This document shows positions 9,743 to 19,541 of a stretch of 64,000 bases of DNA, in pieces. The notes below the pieces were generated by a model. It worked only from the letters and a program-made list of their open reading frames with translations. It made no database searches and was not told the origin of the DNA. Numbering within the stretch: the first letter of the stretch is position 1; each line of letters begins with the position of its first letter. The position numbers and the translations under genes are program-made. This DNA is from Marinifilum sp. D714 (GTDB taxonomy: Bacteria; Bacteroidota; Bacteroidia; Bacteroidales; Marinifilaceae), in NCBI RefSeq assembly GCF_030851345.1, contig NZ_JALPNU010000017.1:25855-89854 (forward strand), given 5' to 3'.

Positions 9743-12247
9743 ATGCAGATACTAAAAAAAGGATTTTTCTTTTTAAGCGTTCTTACATTTTCCTTACTAA
9801 GTTTAAATGCAATAGGGCAATCCACTAAAGTAAGAGGAAAAGTTATTGACTCTAAAACCAAACAAGCATTACCATTTGTAAACATTGCTTATAAAGGAAC
9901 AACAATTGGTACCACTACTGATTTTGATGGAAATTATTTTCTGGAAACCAGAACTCCGGGAGATTCTATTTACATTTCATTTGTTGGATATAAAGAACGA
10001 ACATTTGCAGTCCAGAAGGGTAAATTTCAAACTTTAAACGTTGAACTTGAAGCTGAAACATTCGATCTTCAAGAGGTGGTAGTTGTTCCTGGTGAGAATC
10101 CTGCCCATGTACTTTTGCGCAAAATCATTAAAAACAAAAAGAAAAACAATCCATCTCGCTTCAAGTCTTTCCAAGCAGAGACTTATACCAAGATGGAAAT
10201 GGACCTGAATAATATTAAAGAAGATTTTAAGGATAAGAAAATCATGCGTCAGTTCCAGTTTGTTTTCGATTACATGGATACCTCGGTAATTACTGGCAAA
10301 CCATATTTGCCGATTTTTATTACAGAATCTTTGTCAGATTATTATTACCAAGATAAACCAAGAGTTGAGCGCGAAATAATAAAGGCATCACAAATGTCGG
10401 GAATTCAAGACAATGCCAGTTTGGCTCAATTCACCGGTCAACTTCATCAAAATGTCAATGTTTACGACAACTTCATCGACCTGTTTGATATGGGATTCGT
10501 AAGTCCAATTGCAGATGGAGGATTAAGATATTACAAGTATTACCTTACAGATAGTGCATACCGCGATGGCAATTGGTGCTATCATATGTCTTTTAAGCCT
10601 AAAAGAAAGCAAGAACCAACATTTGTGGGAGATTTTTGGGTTGCCGATACAACTTTTGCCATTCAAAATATGCAAATGCGTATTGCAAAAGATGTAAACC
10701 TAAACTGGGTTAAAGATTTGGTAAGTAATAACGAATTTCAAAAGCTAAACGACTCAACCTGGTTTCTCAAAAAACAAAATCTGTTTGTAGATTTCATGCT
10801 TACCGAAAGAGACTCAACAAAACAAATGGGTTTCTTTGGTAGAAAAACGGTATCCTATAAAAATGTAGAAGTTAACGTTCCCTTAAAGGAAGAGATTATA
10901 AAACTAGACAATAATGTTATCGTAAACGAAGATGCATTATCACAACCACCAGAATATTGGGACGATGCTCGACCTTACCAATTGTCAGAGAGAGAATCTG
11001 GTATTTATGCTATGGTTGACTCTATACAAAATGTTCCTCTTTATAAGAACATTGTTGATGTAGTTACAACATTCATAACAGGTTATTACATTCATGATAA
11101 ATTTGAATATGGTCCATACTATAAATTATATAGTTTCAACGAAATTGAAGGTAATCGCTTCATGTTTGGAGGAAGAACTTCAAATGAATTCAGTACTAAA
11201 ATCATGCTAAATGGTCATTTGGCCTATGGTACCAAAGATGAAAAATTTAAATATGGACTTGGATTTCTGTATATGATTAACAAACTGCCCCGAGAAACAT
11301 TTGGGATGCAGTACAAACACGATATCCATCAATTGGGTAAAAGTCCAAATGCATTTACCGAAGGAAACATTTTGGCTTCACTGTTGAAACGTAATCCTAA
11401 CAATAAGCTCACCATGCTGAACCAATTTGAAACCCATTACGAAAAAGAGTGGTTTCAAGGATTTTCAAATACTTTGAAGTTCAGGTATCGCGATATTAAA
11501 CCAACCGAATTTGTTCCTTTTGAAGATCGCTTCGGAAATCCAATATCAAGAATCACCGCTTCTGAATTGGAATTGAGAACACGTTGGACAAAAAACGAAA
11601 AAGTTGTTATGGGAGAATTTGAACGTGTTCATTTAGGCGGACCTATTCCTATTGTGAATTTATATTTAACTATGGGAATGAAAAATGTACTTGGTTCAAA
11701 TTACGATTATCAGAAAATTGACCTAAGTGTTGAACACACATTTGAACTTCCGCCTCTTGGAAACTTGTACTTTTTGGCCTCAGGTGGTAAACTTTTTGGT
11801 AAAGTTCCTTACCCTTTATTGCACTTGCACGAAGGAAACGAAACTTATGCTTTCGATCCATATGCATTTAATATGATGAATTACTATGAATTTGCAAGTG
11901 ACCAATATGCAAGCTTATTTGTGGAGCATCATTTTAATGGATTGATTTTAAATCGAATTCCATTATTTAGAAAACTAAAATGGAGAACTGTGGTTTCTGG
12001 GAAAGGCCTAATTGGTAAATTGAGCGATAAAAACAATGGATCTCTAGCTAACATGGAAGCATACATGCAATTCCCTCAAGGATTGTCAGATGTTAGTAGA
12101 CCATATTTCGAGGCAAGTGTTGGAATCGAGAACATCTTCAAATTTATCAGAATTGATGCAATGTGGCGATTAACTCATTTGGATGATAACCCTTACCAGG
12201 ATTTTGAAGATTTTGGGATTCGAGCCATGCTACAAATCACTTTCTAA
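9743..12247 (+). CDS. CarboxypepD_reg-like / DUF5686 outer-membrane-associated protein
   Basis: An 834-residue protein with a signal peptide (residues 1-25, ending LNAIGQ). A carboxypeptidase regulatory-like beta-sandwich spans about residues 27-115 (VRGKVIDSKTKQALPFVNI, FDGNYFLET). The long remainder matches the DUF5686 type found widely in Bacteroidota and ends in aromatic-rich strands (IRAMLQITF) typical of an outer-membrane beta-barrel. Function is not established. The location is probably the outer membrane or periplasmic face. It lies directly upstream of lptB, a lipopolysaccharide export gene, but a functional tie is speculative. Confidence 0.75.
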   Translation: MQILKKGFFFLSVLTFSLLSLNAIGQSTKVRGKVIDSKTKQALPFVNIAYKGTTIGTTTDFDGNYFLETRTPGDSIYISFVGYKERTFAVQKGKFQTLNVELEAETFDLQEVVVVPGENPAHVLLRKIIKNKKKNNPSRFKSFQAETYTKMEMDLNNIKEDFKDKKIMRQFQFVFDYMDTSVITGKPYLPIFITESLSDYYYQDKPRVEREIIKASQMSGIQDNASLAQFTGQLHQNVNVYDNFIDLFDMGFVSPIADGGLRYYKYYLTDSAYRDGNWCYHMSFKPKRKQEPTFVGDFWVADTTFAIQNMQMRIAKDVNLNWVKDLVSNNEFQKLNDSTWFLKKQNLFVDFMLTERDSTKQMGFFGRKTVSYKNVEVNVPLKEEIIKLDNNVIVNEDALSQPPEYWDDARPYQLSERESGIYAMVDSIQNVPLYKNIVDVVTTFITGYYIHDKFEYGPYYKLYSFNEIEGNRFMFGGRTSNEFSTKIMLNGHLAYGTKDEKFKYGLGFLYMINKLPRETFGMQYKHDIHQLGKSPNAFTEGNILASLLKRNPNNKLTMLNQFETHYEKEWFQGFSNTLKFRYRDIKPTEFVPFEDRFGNPISRITASELELRTRWTKNEKVVMGEFERVHLGGPIPIVNLYLTMGMKNVLGSNYDYQKIDLSVEHTFELPPLGNLYFLASGGKLFGKVPYPLLHLHEGNETYAFDPYAFNMMNYYEFASDQYASLFVEHHFNGLILNRIPLFRKLKWRTVVSGKGLIGKLSDKNNGSLANMEAYMQFPQGLSDVSRPYFEASVGIENIFKFIRIDAMWRLTHLDDNPYQDFEDFGIRAMLQITF

Positions 12248-12259
12248 GGATATCTTTTT

Positions 12260-12267
12260 TATATTTG
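12260..12267 (+). promoter_or_regulatory. Candidate -7 box for lptB
   Basis: TATATTTG matches TAnnTTTG 34 nt before the lptB ATG and 12 nt after the stop of the previous gene. No -33 TTTG is seen at the ideal spacing. Confidence 0.45.
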
Positions 12268-12301
12268 CACAACTCCAAACCATTAAAAAAATTGGACAAG
12301 G

Positions 12302-13036
12302 ATGATATTAAGAGCTGAAAATTTAATTAAACGATACAAGAGCCGTACTGTTGTAAAAGGTGTTTCGGTTGATGTAAAACAAGGTGAAATTGTTGGACTA
12401 CTAGGACCAAATGGAGCCGGTAAAACTACATCTTTTTATATGATAGTAGGATTGATTCAACCAAACGGAGGAAGAATTTTTCTTGATGATCGGGAAATTA
12501 CCAATGAGCCTGTTTACAAAAGAGCTCAGCTTGGCGTGGGGTATTTGGCGCAGGAAGCTTCTGTTTTTCGAAAGTTAAGTGTTGAAGACAATATTAAGTC
12601 TGTTTTGGAAATGTCTGATTTCTCAAAAGAATATCAAGCTCACCGACTAGAAGAAATGCTCAATGAATTCAGCCTTCAGAAAATCAGAAAAAGTTTGGGT
12701 ATTCAATTGTCAGGTGGAGAAAGACGAAGAACTGAAATCGCAAGAGCACTTTCCATCAAACCAAAATTTATTCTTTTGGATGAACCTTTTGCAGGAGTTG
12801 ACCCTATCGCAGTAGAAGACATTCAAGATATCGTTCGTCATTTAAAGGATAAAAACATTGGTATTTTAATTACGGACCACAATGTACAGGAAACCCTTTC
12901 CATTACGGAAAGAGCATACCTTTTATTTGAAGGAAACATTCTTAAATCGGGAACAGCTGAAGAATTAGCAGCCGATGAAGACGTACGAAGAGTGTACTTA
13001 GGAAAGAACTTTGAGCTTCGAAAACCAGTAAAATAA
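12302..13036 (+). CDS. lptB: LPS export ABC transporter ATP-binding protein LptB
   Basis: A 244-residue ABC ATPase. Walker A GPNGAGKT is at 35-42, the signature [15 protein letters not shown] is near residue 137, Walker [13 protein letters not shown] is near 157, and the switch His is in ITDHN. The variant signature GGERRR and the text [14 protein letters not shown] are characteristic of LptB, which drives lipopolysaccharide extraction by LptFG. The length is the family norm. Its partners LptF/G are not in this window, as is common. Confidence 0.95.
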   Translation: MILRAENLIKRYKSRTVVKGVSVDVKQGEIVGLLGPNGAGKTTSFYMIVGLIQPNGGRIFLDDREITNEPVYKRAQLGVGYLAQEASVFRKLSVEDNIKSVLEMSDFSKEYQAHRLEEMLNEFSLQKIRKSLGIQLSGGERRRTEIARALSIKPKFILLDEPFAGVDPIAVEDIQDIVRHLKDKNIGILITDHNVQETLSITERAYLLFEGNILKSGTAEELAADEDVRRVYLGKNFELRKPVK

Positions 13037-13151
13037 AGGATTCCAATAGGTTTAGGGATTTACATTTTACTCGTAGATTTTCATCACAATTTTTTTCGTA
13101 AAAAATCTTCATTTTTTTCTGATTGCTATTGCAAATTATAAAAAACAGCTC

Positions 13152-13159
13152 TATATTTG
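13152..13159 (+). promoter_or_regulatory. Candidate -7 box for tRNA-Leu
   Basis: TATATTTG matches TAnnTTTG and ends 15 nt before the first base of the tRNA, a good spacing for transcription to begin just upstream of the mature 5' end. An ATTG about 20 nt further upstream could serve as a weak -33. Confidence 0.6.
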
Positions 13160-13174
13160 CACCGCAATTAACCC

Positions 13175-13256
13175 GCGGATGTGGCGTAATTGGTAGCCGC
13201 GCTAGACTTAGGATCTAGTGCCGTAAGGCGTGGGGGTTCGAGTCCCTTCATCCGCA
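13175..13256 (+). tRNA. tRNA-Leu(UAG)
   Basis: An 82-nt class II tRNA. The acceptor stem GCGGATG (13175-13181) pairs with CATCCGC (13249-13255), followed by discriminator A. The anticodon arm CTAGA-CTTAGGA-TCTAG places anticodon TAG at 13209-13211. A long variable arm (TGCCGTAAGGCG) and the T loop GTTCGAGTCC are present. CCA is not encoded. It reads CUA and probably other CUN leucine codons. A terminator hairpin follows. Confidence 0.97.
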
Positions 13257-13275
13257 CTACAGAAAAAATAACCTT

Positions 13276-13325
13276 AAACCGCCCATACTACGATACAATG
13301 TATCAATGGTTGAGCGGTTTTTTTT
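13276..13325 (+). terminator. Rho-independent terminator after tRNA-Leu
   Basis: AAACCGCCC pairs with the distal GAGCGGTTT around a long loop and is followed by a run of eight or more T. It separates the tRNA from the trigger factor gene. Confidence 0.75.
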
Positions 13326-13360
13326 CAATTAATAAGGTTTTATCTTTTAATAGCTAAAAA

Positions 13361-14710
13361 ATGAACATCACAAAAACCAACATTGATGATTTAAACGCTG
13401 TAATCAAATTACAGATTGTTAAAGAAGACTATGAAAGTCGTGTAAACGATGTTTTAAAAGACTATCGTAAAAAAGCAAATATCAATGGTTTCCGCCAAGG
13501 TAAAGTACCTATGGGTGTGATCAAGAAAATGTATGGTACTCCTGTTTTAGCTGACGAAGTGAACAAACTTCTTAGCGATGAGCTTATGAAGTACATTCGC
13601 GAAAATGATTTGAAAATTTTAGGCGAGCCACTTCCTAACGAAACTGAGCAAAAAGAAATCAACTGGGAAAAAGATACTGATTTCGAATTCGCTTTCGATA
13701 TTGCTTTAACTCCAGAATACACTCTTAACCTTAGCAAAAGAGATAAGATGACTTTCTTCAAAATTGCTGTTGATGAGAAAATGATCGAGAATGGTGTTGA
13801 AATGCACGCTCGTCGTTTCGGATCAAACGAGCCAGCTGAAGCGGTTGAAGAAAAAGAACTTTTGAAAGGTAACTACGCACAAGTTGACGCTGATGGTAAA
13901 CTTGTAGAAGAAGGAATTACTAGCGAAGATGTAGCAATCTCATTAGAATACATGGCTGATGAAGATGCTAAAAAGAAATTCATTGGCGCTAAAAAAGGTG
14001 AAGTTGTGGTATTTAACCCAGCTAAAGCTTTCGCTAACAAAACTGATTTAGCTTCTATGCTTAACATCTCTAAAGAAGAAGCTGAAACTTTAGATGCTGA
14101 TTTCCAATTTACAATTACAGAAATCAACAAATTTGTTAACGCTGAATTGAATCAAGAACTATTCGATAAAGTATTTGGTGAAGGAACTGTTTCTTCAGAA
14201 GAAGAATTCAAGAACAGAATCAAAGAAGATATCGAAAAACAATTGGTTAACGATAGCGACTATAAATTCTTAATCGACGCAAAAGAAAAATTGGTTAAGA
14301 AATCGAAAATGGATCTTCCTGAAGCATTCTTGAAGCGTTGGATTATTGCTACCAACAAAGAAATGAACGAAGAGCAAGTTGAGAAAGATTTCGCAAACTA
14401 CGTTGACGAGTTCAAATGGCAGTTGATTAAAAACAGATTGACTGAAGAAAACGAACTTAAAGTAGAGCAGGAAGAAGTTATGGAGTTTGCTAAACAACAA
14501 GCTCTAATGCAATTCCAGCAATACGGAATGATGGAAGTACCTGAAGAATACTTAACAAACTACGCTCAGCAAATGATGCAAAATCAAGAAGAGCAAAGAA
14601 AGATCTACGAACGTATGATCGACAACAAAATTGTTGAGTTCTTAAAAGGTGCTATCAAAATTGAAGAAAAAGAAGTTTCTACTGAAGAATTCAACAAGAT
14701 GTTTGAATAA
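13361..14710 (+). CDS. tig: Trigger factor (ribosome-associated chaperone)
   Basis: A 449-residue protein with the N-terminal ribosome-binding domain (GFRQGKVPMGVIKKMYG near residue 43 is the ribosome-docking signature). A divergent FKBP-like central region (about 150-250) and a long charged helical C-terminal domain follow. It binds nascent chains at the ribosome exit tunnel. Order and orientation with clpP and clpX reproduce the widely conserved tig-clpP-clpX group. A strong terminator sits between tig and clpP here, so it can be transcribed separately. Confidence 0.93.
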   Translation: MNITKTNIDDLNAVIKLQIVKEDYESRVNDVLKDYRKKANINGFRQGKVPMGVIKKMYGTPVLADEVNKLLSDELMKYIRENDLKILGEPLPNETEQKEINWEKDTDFEFAFDIALTPEYTLNLSKRDKMTFFKIAVDEKMIENGVEMHARRFGSNEPAEAVEEKELLKGNYAQVDADGKLVEEGITSEDVAISLEYMADEDAKKKFIGAKKGEVVVFNPAKAFANKTDLASMLNISKEEAETLDADFQFTITEINKFVNAELNQELFDKVFGEGTVSSEEEFKNRIKEDIEKQLVNDSDYKFLIDAKEKLVKKSKMDLPEAFLKRWIIATNKEMNEEQVEKDFANYVDEFKWQLIKNRLTEENELKVEQEEVMEFAKQQALMQFQQYGMMEVPEEYLTNYAQQMMQNQEEQRKIYERMIDNKIVEFLKGAIKIEEKEVSTEEFNKMFE

Positions 14711-14730
14711 GAAGAACTTTTCACAATACA

Positions 14731-14765
14731 AAAAACCACGCTTCTTTGAGGCGTGGTTTCTTTTT
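14731..14765 (+). terminator. Rho-independent terminator after tig
   Basis: AACCACGC (14733-14740) and GCGTGGTT form an 8-bp stem with a short loop, followed by TTTCTTTTT. It lies 20 nt after the tig stop. Confidence 0.88.
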
Positions 14766-14854
14766 GATCCTAATCTAAGTTTTTGTTAAGCTATTCTTTT
14801 CAAATGGAGAAAATTTGACTAATTTAGGTCTACGAAATTTAAAATCATATCTAT

Positions 14855-15529
14855 ATGGTACCAAAAGACGAATTTAGAAAATTTGCCACGCAGCACATGG
14901 GCATCAATAGCCTAACATTAGATAAATACACTTCAATTAGCAACAGCTACATTTCTCCAACAATTATCGAGGAACGTCAGCTTAATGTTGCATCAATGGA
15001 TGTTTTCTCTCGTCTGATGATGGATAGAATCATCTTCCTTGGTGTTCCAATTGATGACTATGTTGCTAACATTATCATGGCTCAGCTGTTGTTCCTTGAA
15101 TCTACTGATCCTTCTAAGGATATTCAGATTTATTTTAACTCACCAGGAGGTTCTGTTCATGCAGGTTTGGGTATTTACGATACCATGCAATACATCAAAT
15201 GTGATGTTGCAACAATTTGTACAGGTATGGCTGCATCAATGGGAGCTGTACTGCTAACTGCAGGTACAAAAGGAAAGCGTTCCGCATTAAAGCACTCGCG
15301 AATCATGATTCACCAGCCAATGGGAGGAGCGCAAGGACAAGCTTCGGATATTGAGATTACCGCTCGCGAAATCTTGAAATTAAAGAAAGAATTGTATACC
15401 ATTATTGCTGACCATTCAGGAAATACTTACGAAAAAGTAGAAAAAGATTCTGATCGTGATTACTGGATGACAGCTATGGAAGCTAAAGAATATGGTATGA
15501 TTGATGAAGTGCTAACGCGCGAGAAATAA
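14855..15529 (+). CDS. clpP: ATP-dependent Clp protease proteolytic subunit
   Basis: A 224-residue ClpP. The catalytic triad is visible: Ser128 in GMAASMG, His153 in IMIHQPMGG, and Asp202 in DSDRDYW. The oxyanion-loop sequence FNSPGGSV is near residue 95. An N-terminal stretch of about 35 residues precedes the conserved core and may be a cleaved propeptide. It forms the tetradecameric proteolytic chamber that works with ClpX, encoded 87 nt downstream. Confidence 0.96.
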   Translation: MVPKDEFRKFATQHMGINSLTLDKYTSISNSYISPTIIEERQLNVASMDVFSRLMMDRIIFLGVPIDDYVANIIMAQLLFLESTDPSKDIQIYFNSPGGSVHAGLGIYDTMQYIKCDVATICTGMAASMGAVLLTAGTKGKRSALKHSRIMIHQPMGGAQGQASDIEITAREILKLKKELYTIIADHSGNTYEKVEKDSDRDYWMTAMEAKEYGMIDEVLTREK

Positions 15530-15582
15530 TCAATCATCTCAAAATCAAAACAAACCTAATGCAGAGTTAATCGTAAAATCAT

Positions 15583-15590
15583 TAACTTTG
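15583..15590 (+). promoter_or_regulatory. Candidate -7 box for clpX
   Basis: TAACTTTG matches TAnnTTTG 26 nt before the clpX ATG, in the clpP-clpX gap. It suggests clpX has a promoter of its own in addition to any read-through from clpP. Confidence 0.5.
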
Positions 15591-15616
15591 CATTTTTAGT
15601 ACTATAAATCAATATC

Positions 15617-16831
15617 ATGGATAAATGCTCGTTTTGCGGGAGAGAGAAGAAAGATACTAACCTTCTGATTGCAGGAATTAGTGGTCACATCTGCGATAGC
15701 TGTATCGACCAGGCATATTCAATTGTACAGGAAGAATTAAAAAATCGTTCGGATCTAAACCTGAAAGAGATTAAATTATTGAAACCGATGGAAATCAAAG
15801 CTTTCCTTGATCAGTATGTAATTGGTCAGGATGAAGCTAAAAAATACCTTTCAGTTGCGGTTTACAATCATTATAAAAGATTACTTCAGGAAAGAGACGA
15901 TGAAGATATCGAGATTGAAAAATCAAATATCATTCTTGTAGGGGAAACTGGAACCGGTAAAACTCTTTTGGCAAGAACCATTGCTAAAATGTTGCATGTT
16001 CCTTTTACCATTGTTGATGCAACTGTATTAACAGAAGCTGGTTATGTTGGTGAAGATATTGAATCAATTTTAACAAGATTGCTTCAGGCATCTGACTATG
16101 ATGTTGAGGCTGCTGAAAAAGGAATTGTATTCATTGACGAGATCGACAAAATTGCGCGTAAAAGTGATAACCCATCGATCACTCGTGATGTTTCAGGAGA
16201 AGGTGTTCAGCAAGGATTATTAAAATTATTGGAAGGATCGGTTGTAAATGTACCACCTCAAGGAGGTCGTAAGCACCCTGATCAGAAAATGATTCCTGTG
16301 AACACTAAAAATATTCTTTTTGTTTGTGGTGGAGCTTTTGATGGCATCCAAAGAAAAATTGCACAAAGAATGAACACTCAGGTTGTTGGTTTTAATGCAA
16401 GCAAGGAAAAAGAACAAGTTGATCAGGAGAATTTCCTACAGTACATTGCCCCTCAGGATTTGAAGTCATTTGGATTGATTCCTGAAATCATTGGTCGTTT
16501 GCCTGTTTTAACTTACTTGGAGCCATTAAACAGAGAAGCTCTTCGTAACATCTTAACTGAGCCTAAGAACTCAATAGTTAAGCAATACACCAAACTATTT
16601 AAGATTGATGATATTGAATTGACTTTCGAAGAAAGTGCATTAGAATACATTGTTGACAAAGCTGTGGAATTCAAACTGGGAGCTCGTGGTTTGCGCTCAA
16701 TTTGCGAAGCTATTATGATGGATGCAATGTTTGAATTGCCTTCTGGTGAAGAAAAGAAAATTTCGATTGATAGTAAATACGCTAGCGAAAAGCTTGAAAA
16801 AGTGAATCTAAAGCGTTTAAAAGTCGCATAA
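15617..16831 (+). CDS. clpX: ATP-dependent Clp protease ATP-binding subunit ClpX
   Basis: A 404-residue AAA+ unfoldase. The N-terminal zinc-binding domain has Cys4, Cys7, Cys26 and Cys29. Walker A is GETGTGKT at 109-116, Walker [10 protein letters not shown] is near residue 176, pore loop 1 is in GYVGEDIES, and the sensor-2 region is [11 protein letters not shown]. It recognises tagged substrates and feeds them to ClpP. Length and motifs are normal. A strong terminator follows at 16885-16918. Confidence 0.97.
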   Translation: MDKCSFCGREKKDTNLLIAGISGHICDSCIDQAYSIVQEELKNRSDLNLKEIKLLKPMEIKAFLDQYVIGQDEAKKYLSVAVYNHYKRLLQERDDEDIEIEKSNIILVGETGTGKTLLARTIAKMLHVPFTIVDATVLTEAGYVGEDIESILTRLLQASDYDVEAAEKGIVFIDEIDKIARKSDNPSITRDVSGEGVQQGLLKLLEGSVVNVPPQGGRKHPDQKMIPVNTKNILFVCGGAFDGIQRKIAQRMNTQVVGFNASKEKEQVDQENFLQYIAPQDLKSFGLIPEIIGRLPVLTYLEPLNREALRNILTEPKNSIVKQYTKLFKIDDIELTFEESALEYIVDKAVEFKLGARGLRSICEAIMMDAMFELPSGEEKKISIDSKYASEKLEKVNLKRLKVA

Positions 16832-16884
16832 CCGATACCAGATTTAAAATGTAAAATCATCTGATTGTATCGGAATATCATATA

Positions 16885-16918
16885 AAAAAATACCGGAGAT
16901 TAACTCCGGTATTTTTTT
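16885..16918. terminator. Terminator after clpX
   Basis: TACCGGAG (16891-16898) and CTCCGGTA (16904-16911) form an 8-bp stem, followed by TTTTTTT and preceded by AAAAAAA. It can serve clpX and the convergent lipoprotein gene ending at 16940. Confidence 0.9.
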
Positions 16919-16939
16919 GTACTATATTATATTAATTCT

Positions 16940-17788
16940 CTACATGCTTATTGTAATGGTACCACCTTGAGCAGTTACACTTGCATCACCATCGCAATTC
17001 TCGACAGTATCACCACCACCGTAATTCACAATTCCATCTCCAATATCCTGCAAAGTAAAAAGAGCAGTACCTCCAATAACATTTTTGCAGGCATAAGCAT
17101 ATAACAAATCAGTTTGACTAGTCAATGACATTAAAGCTCCAGTAGGATATGTAATATCAATATCGCTGGTGAGATGATAGATATCATCTACATAATCCAC
17201 GTTATCCTCTTCACTTCTTATGTACTTGTAATCTGCCTCGAAAGAAGTAACCGGAAATTCAGTTACATTGCTTTCTGAATCAGTAATTGAAAATTTTATT
17301 GTGCTGGACGATACCGAAAAATCTCTACCAGCAGTGGTTCCAACAATATTAAAAGTAAATTCACCTTTTACATCGAATCCATTTGCATAAAAATCAGTTA
17401 ATCGGACATCAAAATTTTGTAAATTTTCATCAACAGGATCAACAACCACTTTACCTTTAAATCTTCCACCATTAGAAGTACAACTAGATGCTCCATAATC
17501 GATAACAATAGAATCAATTACTTCTCCTGTTCGATGAATGACTGGTGTTACACAACTTGCAATTTCATCGTCTATTGTATCCTTTTTAGTATCAAGATTG
17601 TTCATCACAATGGCATTAACATCCATCACCATATCGTTAATTCCATTATTAATGTTTAAGCAATAAGTCGCTGGAACCGTAAAAATATCATCAATAATAT
17701 CTTCCGGATCAGAACCTGTAGAACATGAATTCATTGTTCCTGCAAATAAAAAAGCAATAAGGCCTAATTTTAAATATCTAAAATTCAT
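16940..17788 (-). CDS. Hypothetical lipoprotein
   Basis: A longer open frame runs upstream to 17914, but that part overlaps folA. The start at 17788 is preferred because it gives a lipoprotein signal, MNFRYLKLGLIAFLFAGTMNSC, and begins 2 nt after the folA stop. The mature 282-residue product is acidic, rich in Asp, Thr and Ser, with paired cysteines and short beta-strand-like segments. I recognise no family. It is probably anchored in a membrane facing the periplasm or surface, and is co-transcribed behind folA. Confidence 0.72.
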   Translation of the reverse strand: MNFRYLKLGLIAFLFAGTMNSCSTGSDPEDIIDDIFTVPATYCLNINNGINDMVMDVNAIVMNNLDTKKDTIDDEIASCVTPVIHRTGEVIDSIVIDYGASSCTSNGGRFKGKVVVDPVDENLQNFDVRLTDFYANGFDVKGEFTFNIVGTTAGRDFSVSSSTIKFSITDSESNVTEFPVTSFEADYKYIRSEEDNVDYVDDIYHLTSDIDITYPTGALMSLTSQTDLLYAYACKNVIGGTALFTLQDIGDGIVNYGGGDTVENCDGDASVTAQGGTITISM

Positions 17789-17789
17789 A

Positions 17790-18275
17790 CTATTTTCTTT
17801 TGTAATCGATAAATGAATAAGGATATTCATTTTTCTCATCCGGCATACAATCCACTCTGGATACCGATTCCCATTCTGCTGATTTAATTTCCGGAAAGAA
17901 TGTATCGCCTGCAAATTCTTTATGAACCAAGGTTAGGTACAATTCATCAGCTTTGTCAATGGCTTGTTCATAAATTGTTCCCCCACCAATAATAAATACT
18001 TTTTCCTGATCCTTAACTGCATCCAAAGCTTCCTCTAAAGAATGGACCACAACACATCCCTCCTGCTTATAATCTTCCTGACGAGTAATGATTACTGAAG
18101 TACGATTAGGAAGTGGCTTACCAATGGAATCGAAAGTTTTGCGGCCCATTATAATGGTATGCCCTGTCGTTAATGCTTTAAATCTTTTTAAATCTGCCGA
18201 AAGGCGCCAAATTAATTGGTTGTCTTTCCCGATAACATTGTTACGGGAAGCTGCAACTATAATAGCTATATTCAT
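17790..18275 (-). CDS. folA: Dihydrofolate reductase
   Basis: A 161-residue DHFR with MNIAIIVAASRNNVIGKDNQ at the N-terminus and the substrate-binding WRLSADLKRFKALT. The NADPH-binding IMGRKTFDSIGKPLPNR and VFIIGGGTIYEQA are also present. It regenerates tetrahydrofolate consumed by thymidylate synthase, which is encoded two genes upstream on the same strand. Between thyA and folA sits a four-helix-bundle gene framed by ATTACGAATT repeats, apparently an insertion into an ancestral thyA-folA pair. Confidence 0.96.
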   Translation of the reverse strand: MNIAIIVAASRNNVIGKDNQLIWRLSADLKRFKALTTGHTIIMGRKTFDSIGKPLPNRTSVIITRQEDYKQEGCVVVHSLEEALDAVKDQEKVFIIGGGTIYEQAIDKADELYLTLVHKEFAGDTFFPEIKSAEWESVSRVDCMPDEKNEYPYSFIDYKRK

Positions 18276-18276
18276 A

Positions 18277-18307
18277 GAATTACGAATTATTAATTACGAA
18301 TTACGAG
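18277..18307. repeat. ATTACGAATT repeat, left flank of the four-helix-bundle gene
   Basis: GAATTACGAATTA occurs at 18277-18289 and a near copy, TTACGAATTACGA, follows; the reverse complement of this motif occurs on the other side of the gene (18654-18676). The left copy begins 2 nt upstream of the folA start and contains the stop codon of the four-helix-bundle gene. Confidence 0.7.
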
Positions 18308-18653
18308 TCTTTATTGTCTTTTGTATACTTCCTATTATTCTTAATAATTCATCAGTATCATCTAGAAGACTTTGTCCCTCACTATTTGTTAAATAATGAG
18401 TTGCAGTGAGTAATCTCACCCAATAATGCGTTTCCCTTGCCTCTTTATATGCAATTGTAAGTTTAGCAAAGAAATCTTTTTCACTTTGTCCTCCAATTGC
18501 CTCTTCAACATTTGCACCAATAGAAGTACCAGCACGCAAAAGTTGCTTAGTTAAAATATATTCTTTTTTCTCCTCGTTTAAATATCTACACAAATTCACA
18601 ATACGAACTGCAAAATCAAAACTCTTCTGTTGCAATACATTATTCCTTTTCAT
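18294..18653 (-). CDS. Four helix bundle protein (S23 / IVS-type family)
   Basis: A 119-residue helical protein with the family signature LLRAGTSIGANVEEAIGGQSEKDFFAKLTIAYKEARETHYWV. Homologues occur inside 23S rRNA intervening sequences and as free-standing genes in Bacteroidota, and resemble the Avd accessory protein of diversity-generating retroelements; a molecular function is not settled. Here it is not in an rRNA gene. It fits exactly between the thyA stop and the folA start, bounded by inverted ATTACGAATT repeats, and its last codons and stop lie in the repeat. This suggests a mobile or recently inserted cassette. Confidence 0.85.
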   Translation of the reverse strand: MKRNNVLQQKSFDFAVRIVNLCRYLNEEKKEYILTKQLLRAGTSIGANVEEAIGGQSEKDFFAKLTIAYKEARETHYWVRLLTATHYLTNSEGQSLLDDTDELLRIIGSIQKTIKTRNS

Positions 18654-18676
18654 TCGTAATTGCCAATTCGTAATTA
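18654..18676. repeat. Inverted ATTACGAATT repeat, right flank of the four-helix-bundle gene
   Basis: The plus strand reads TCGTAATTGCCAATTCGTAA, two copies of CGTAATT in the opposite sense to the left flank. It touches the start codon of the four-helix-bundle gene on one side and overlaps the thyA stop codon (18674-18676) on the other. Confidence 0.65.
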
Positions 18677-19468
18677 AATCGATATCGCTCCTTTGATATG
18701 AGGATGTGCTTCATAATTCTCCAATGAGAAATCTTCATATTTAAAGTCGAAAATGCTCTTCACATCAGGATTAATTTTCATCTGAGGCAAATCTTTTGGT
18801 TCTCTGGTCAATTGCAACTTAACCTGATCCAAGTGATTCATATAAATATGAGCATCACCCAAAGTATGAACAAACTCTCCTGGTTCTAAATCACAAACCT
18901 GAGCCATCATCATGGTAAGTAAAGCATAGGATGCAATGTTAAAAGGAACACCAAGGAAAATATCTGCACTGCGCTGGTATAGCTGACACGACAATTTACC
19001 GTTTGCAACATAAAACTGGAACAATGCATGACATGGTGGCAAAGCCATATTTTCAATATCTCCCGCATTCCATGCGCTTACAATTAAGCGACGCGAATCA
19101 GGATTGTTTTTAATATCGTGAACCACTTGTTTAATTTGATCCAATGATTCACCATTTTCCTTTGGCCAAGATCTCCACTGGTAACCATATACATGTCCCA
19201 AATCTCCATTCTCATCGGCCCATTCATTCCAAATACGCACTCCATTGTCCTGAAGATATTTCACATTTGTATCTCCATTCAGAAACCAAAGTAATTCATG
19301 AATAATAGACTTTAAATGAAGTTTCTTTGTAGTAAGAACAGGAAATCCTTTAGACAAATCAAAACGCATTTGATGCCCAAAAACACTAACTGTTCCTGTA
19401 CCTGTTCTGTCTTCTTTCTTGTTCCCTTCTTCAAGAACTCTCTCTAATAATTGAAGATATTGTTGCAT
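18674..19468 (-). CDS. thyA: Thymidylate synthase ThyA
   Basis: A 264-residue ThyA, the same length as the E. coli enzyme. The catalytic Cys146 is in [13 protein letters not shown], the dUMP-binding [16 protein letters not shown] precedes it, and the folate-binding region [18 protein letters not shown] follows. It methylates dUMP using methylene-tetrahydrofolate and yields dihydrofolate for FolA. It is first of the thyA / four-helix-bundle / folA / lipoprotein group on the minus strand. Confidence 0.97.
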   Translation of the reverse strand: MQQYLQLLERVLEEGNKKEDRTGTGTVSVFGHQMRFDLSKGFPVLTTKKLHLKSIIHELLWFLNGDTNVKYLQDNGVRIWNEWADENGDLGHVYGYQWRSWPKENGESLDQIKQVVHDIKNNPDSRRLIVSAWNAGDIENMALPPCHALFQFYVANGKLSCQLYQRSADIFLGVPFNIASYALLTMMMAQVCDLEPGEFVHTLGDAHIYMNHLDQVKLQLTREPKDLPQMKINPDVKSIFDFKYEDFSLENYEAHPHIKGAISI

Positions 19469-19541
19469 AATGTATAAGTCGAAATTTTAGTTTTTAAAGA
19501 TACATTAATTCGTAAAGAGTATCTAACACCAATCCGATAGA

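Noticed and set aside
17789..17914. Longer start for the lipoprotein ending at 16940
   Set aside because: It would overlap folA by 125 bp and bury the lipoprotein signal that begins at 17788.
18294..18653. rRNA intervening sequence
   Set aside because: The four-helix-bundle gene belongs to a family found in 23S rRNA insertions, but there is no rRNA sequence around it here.
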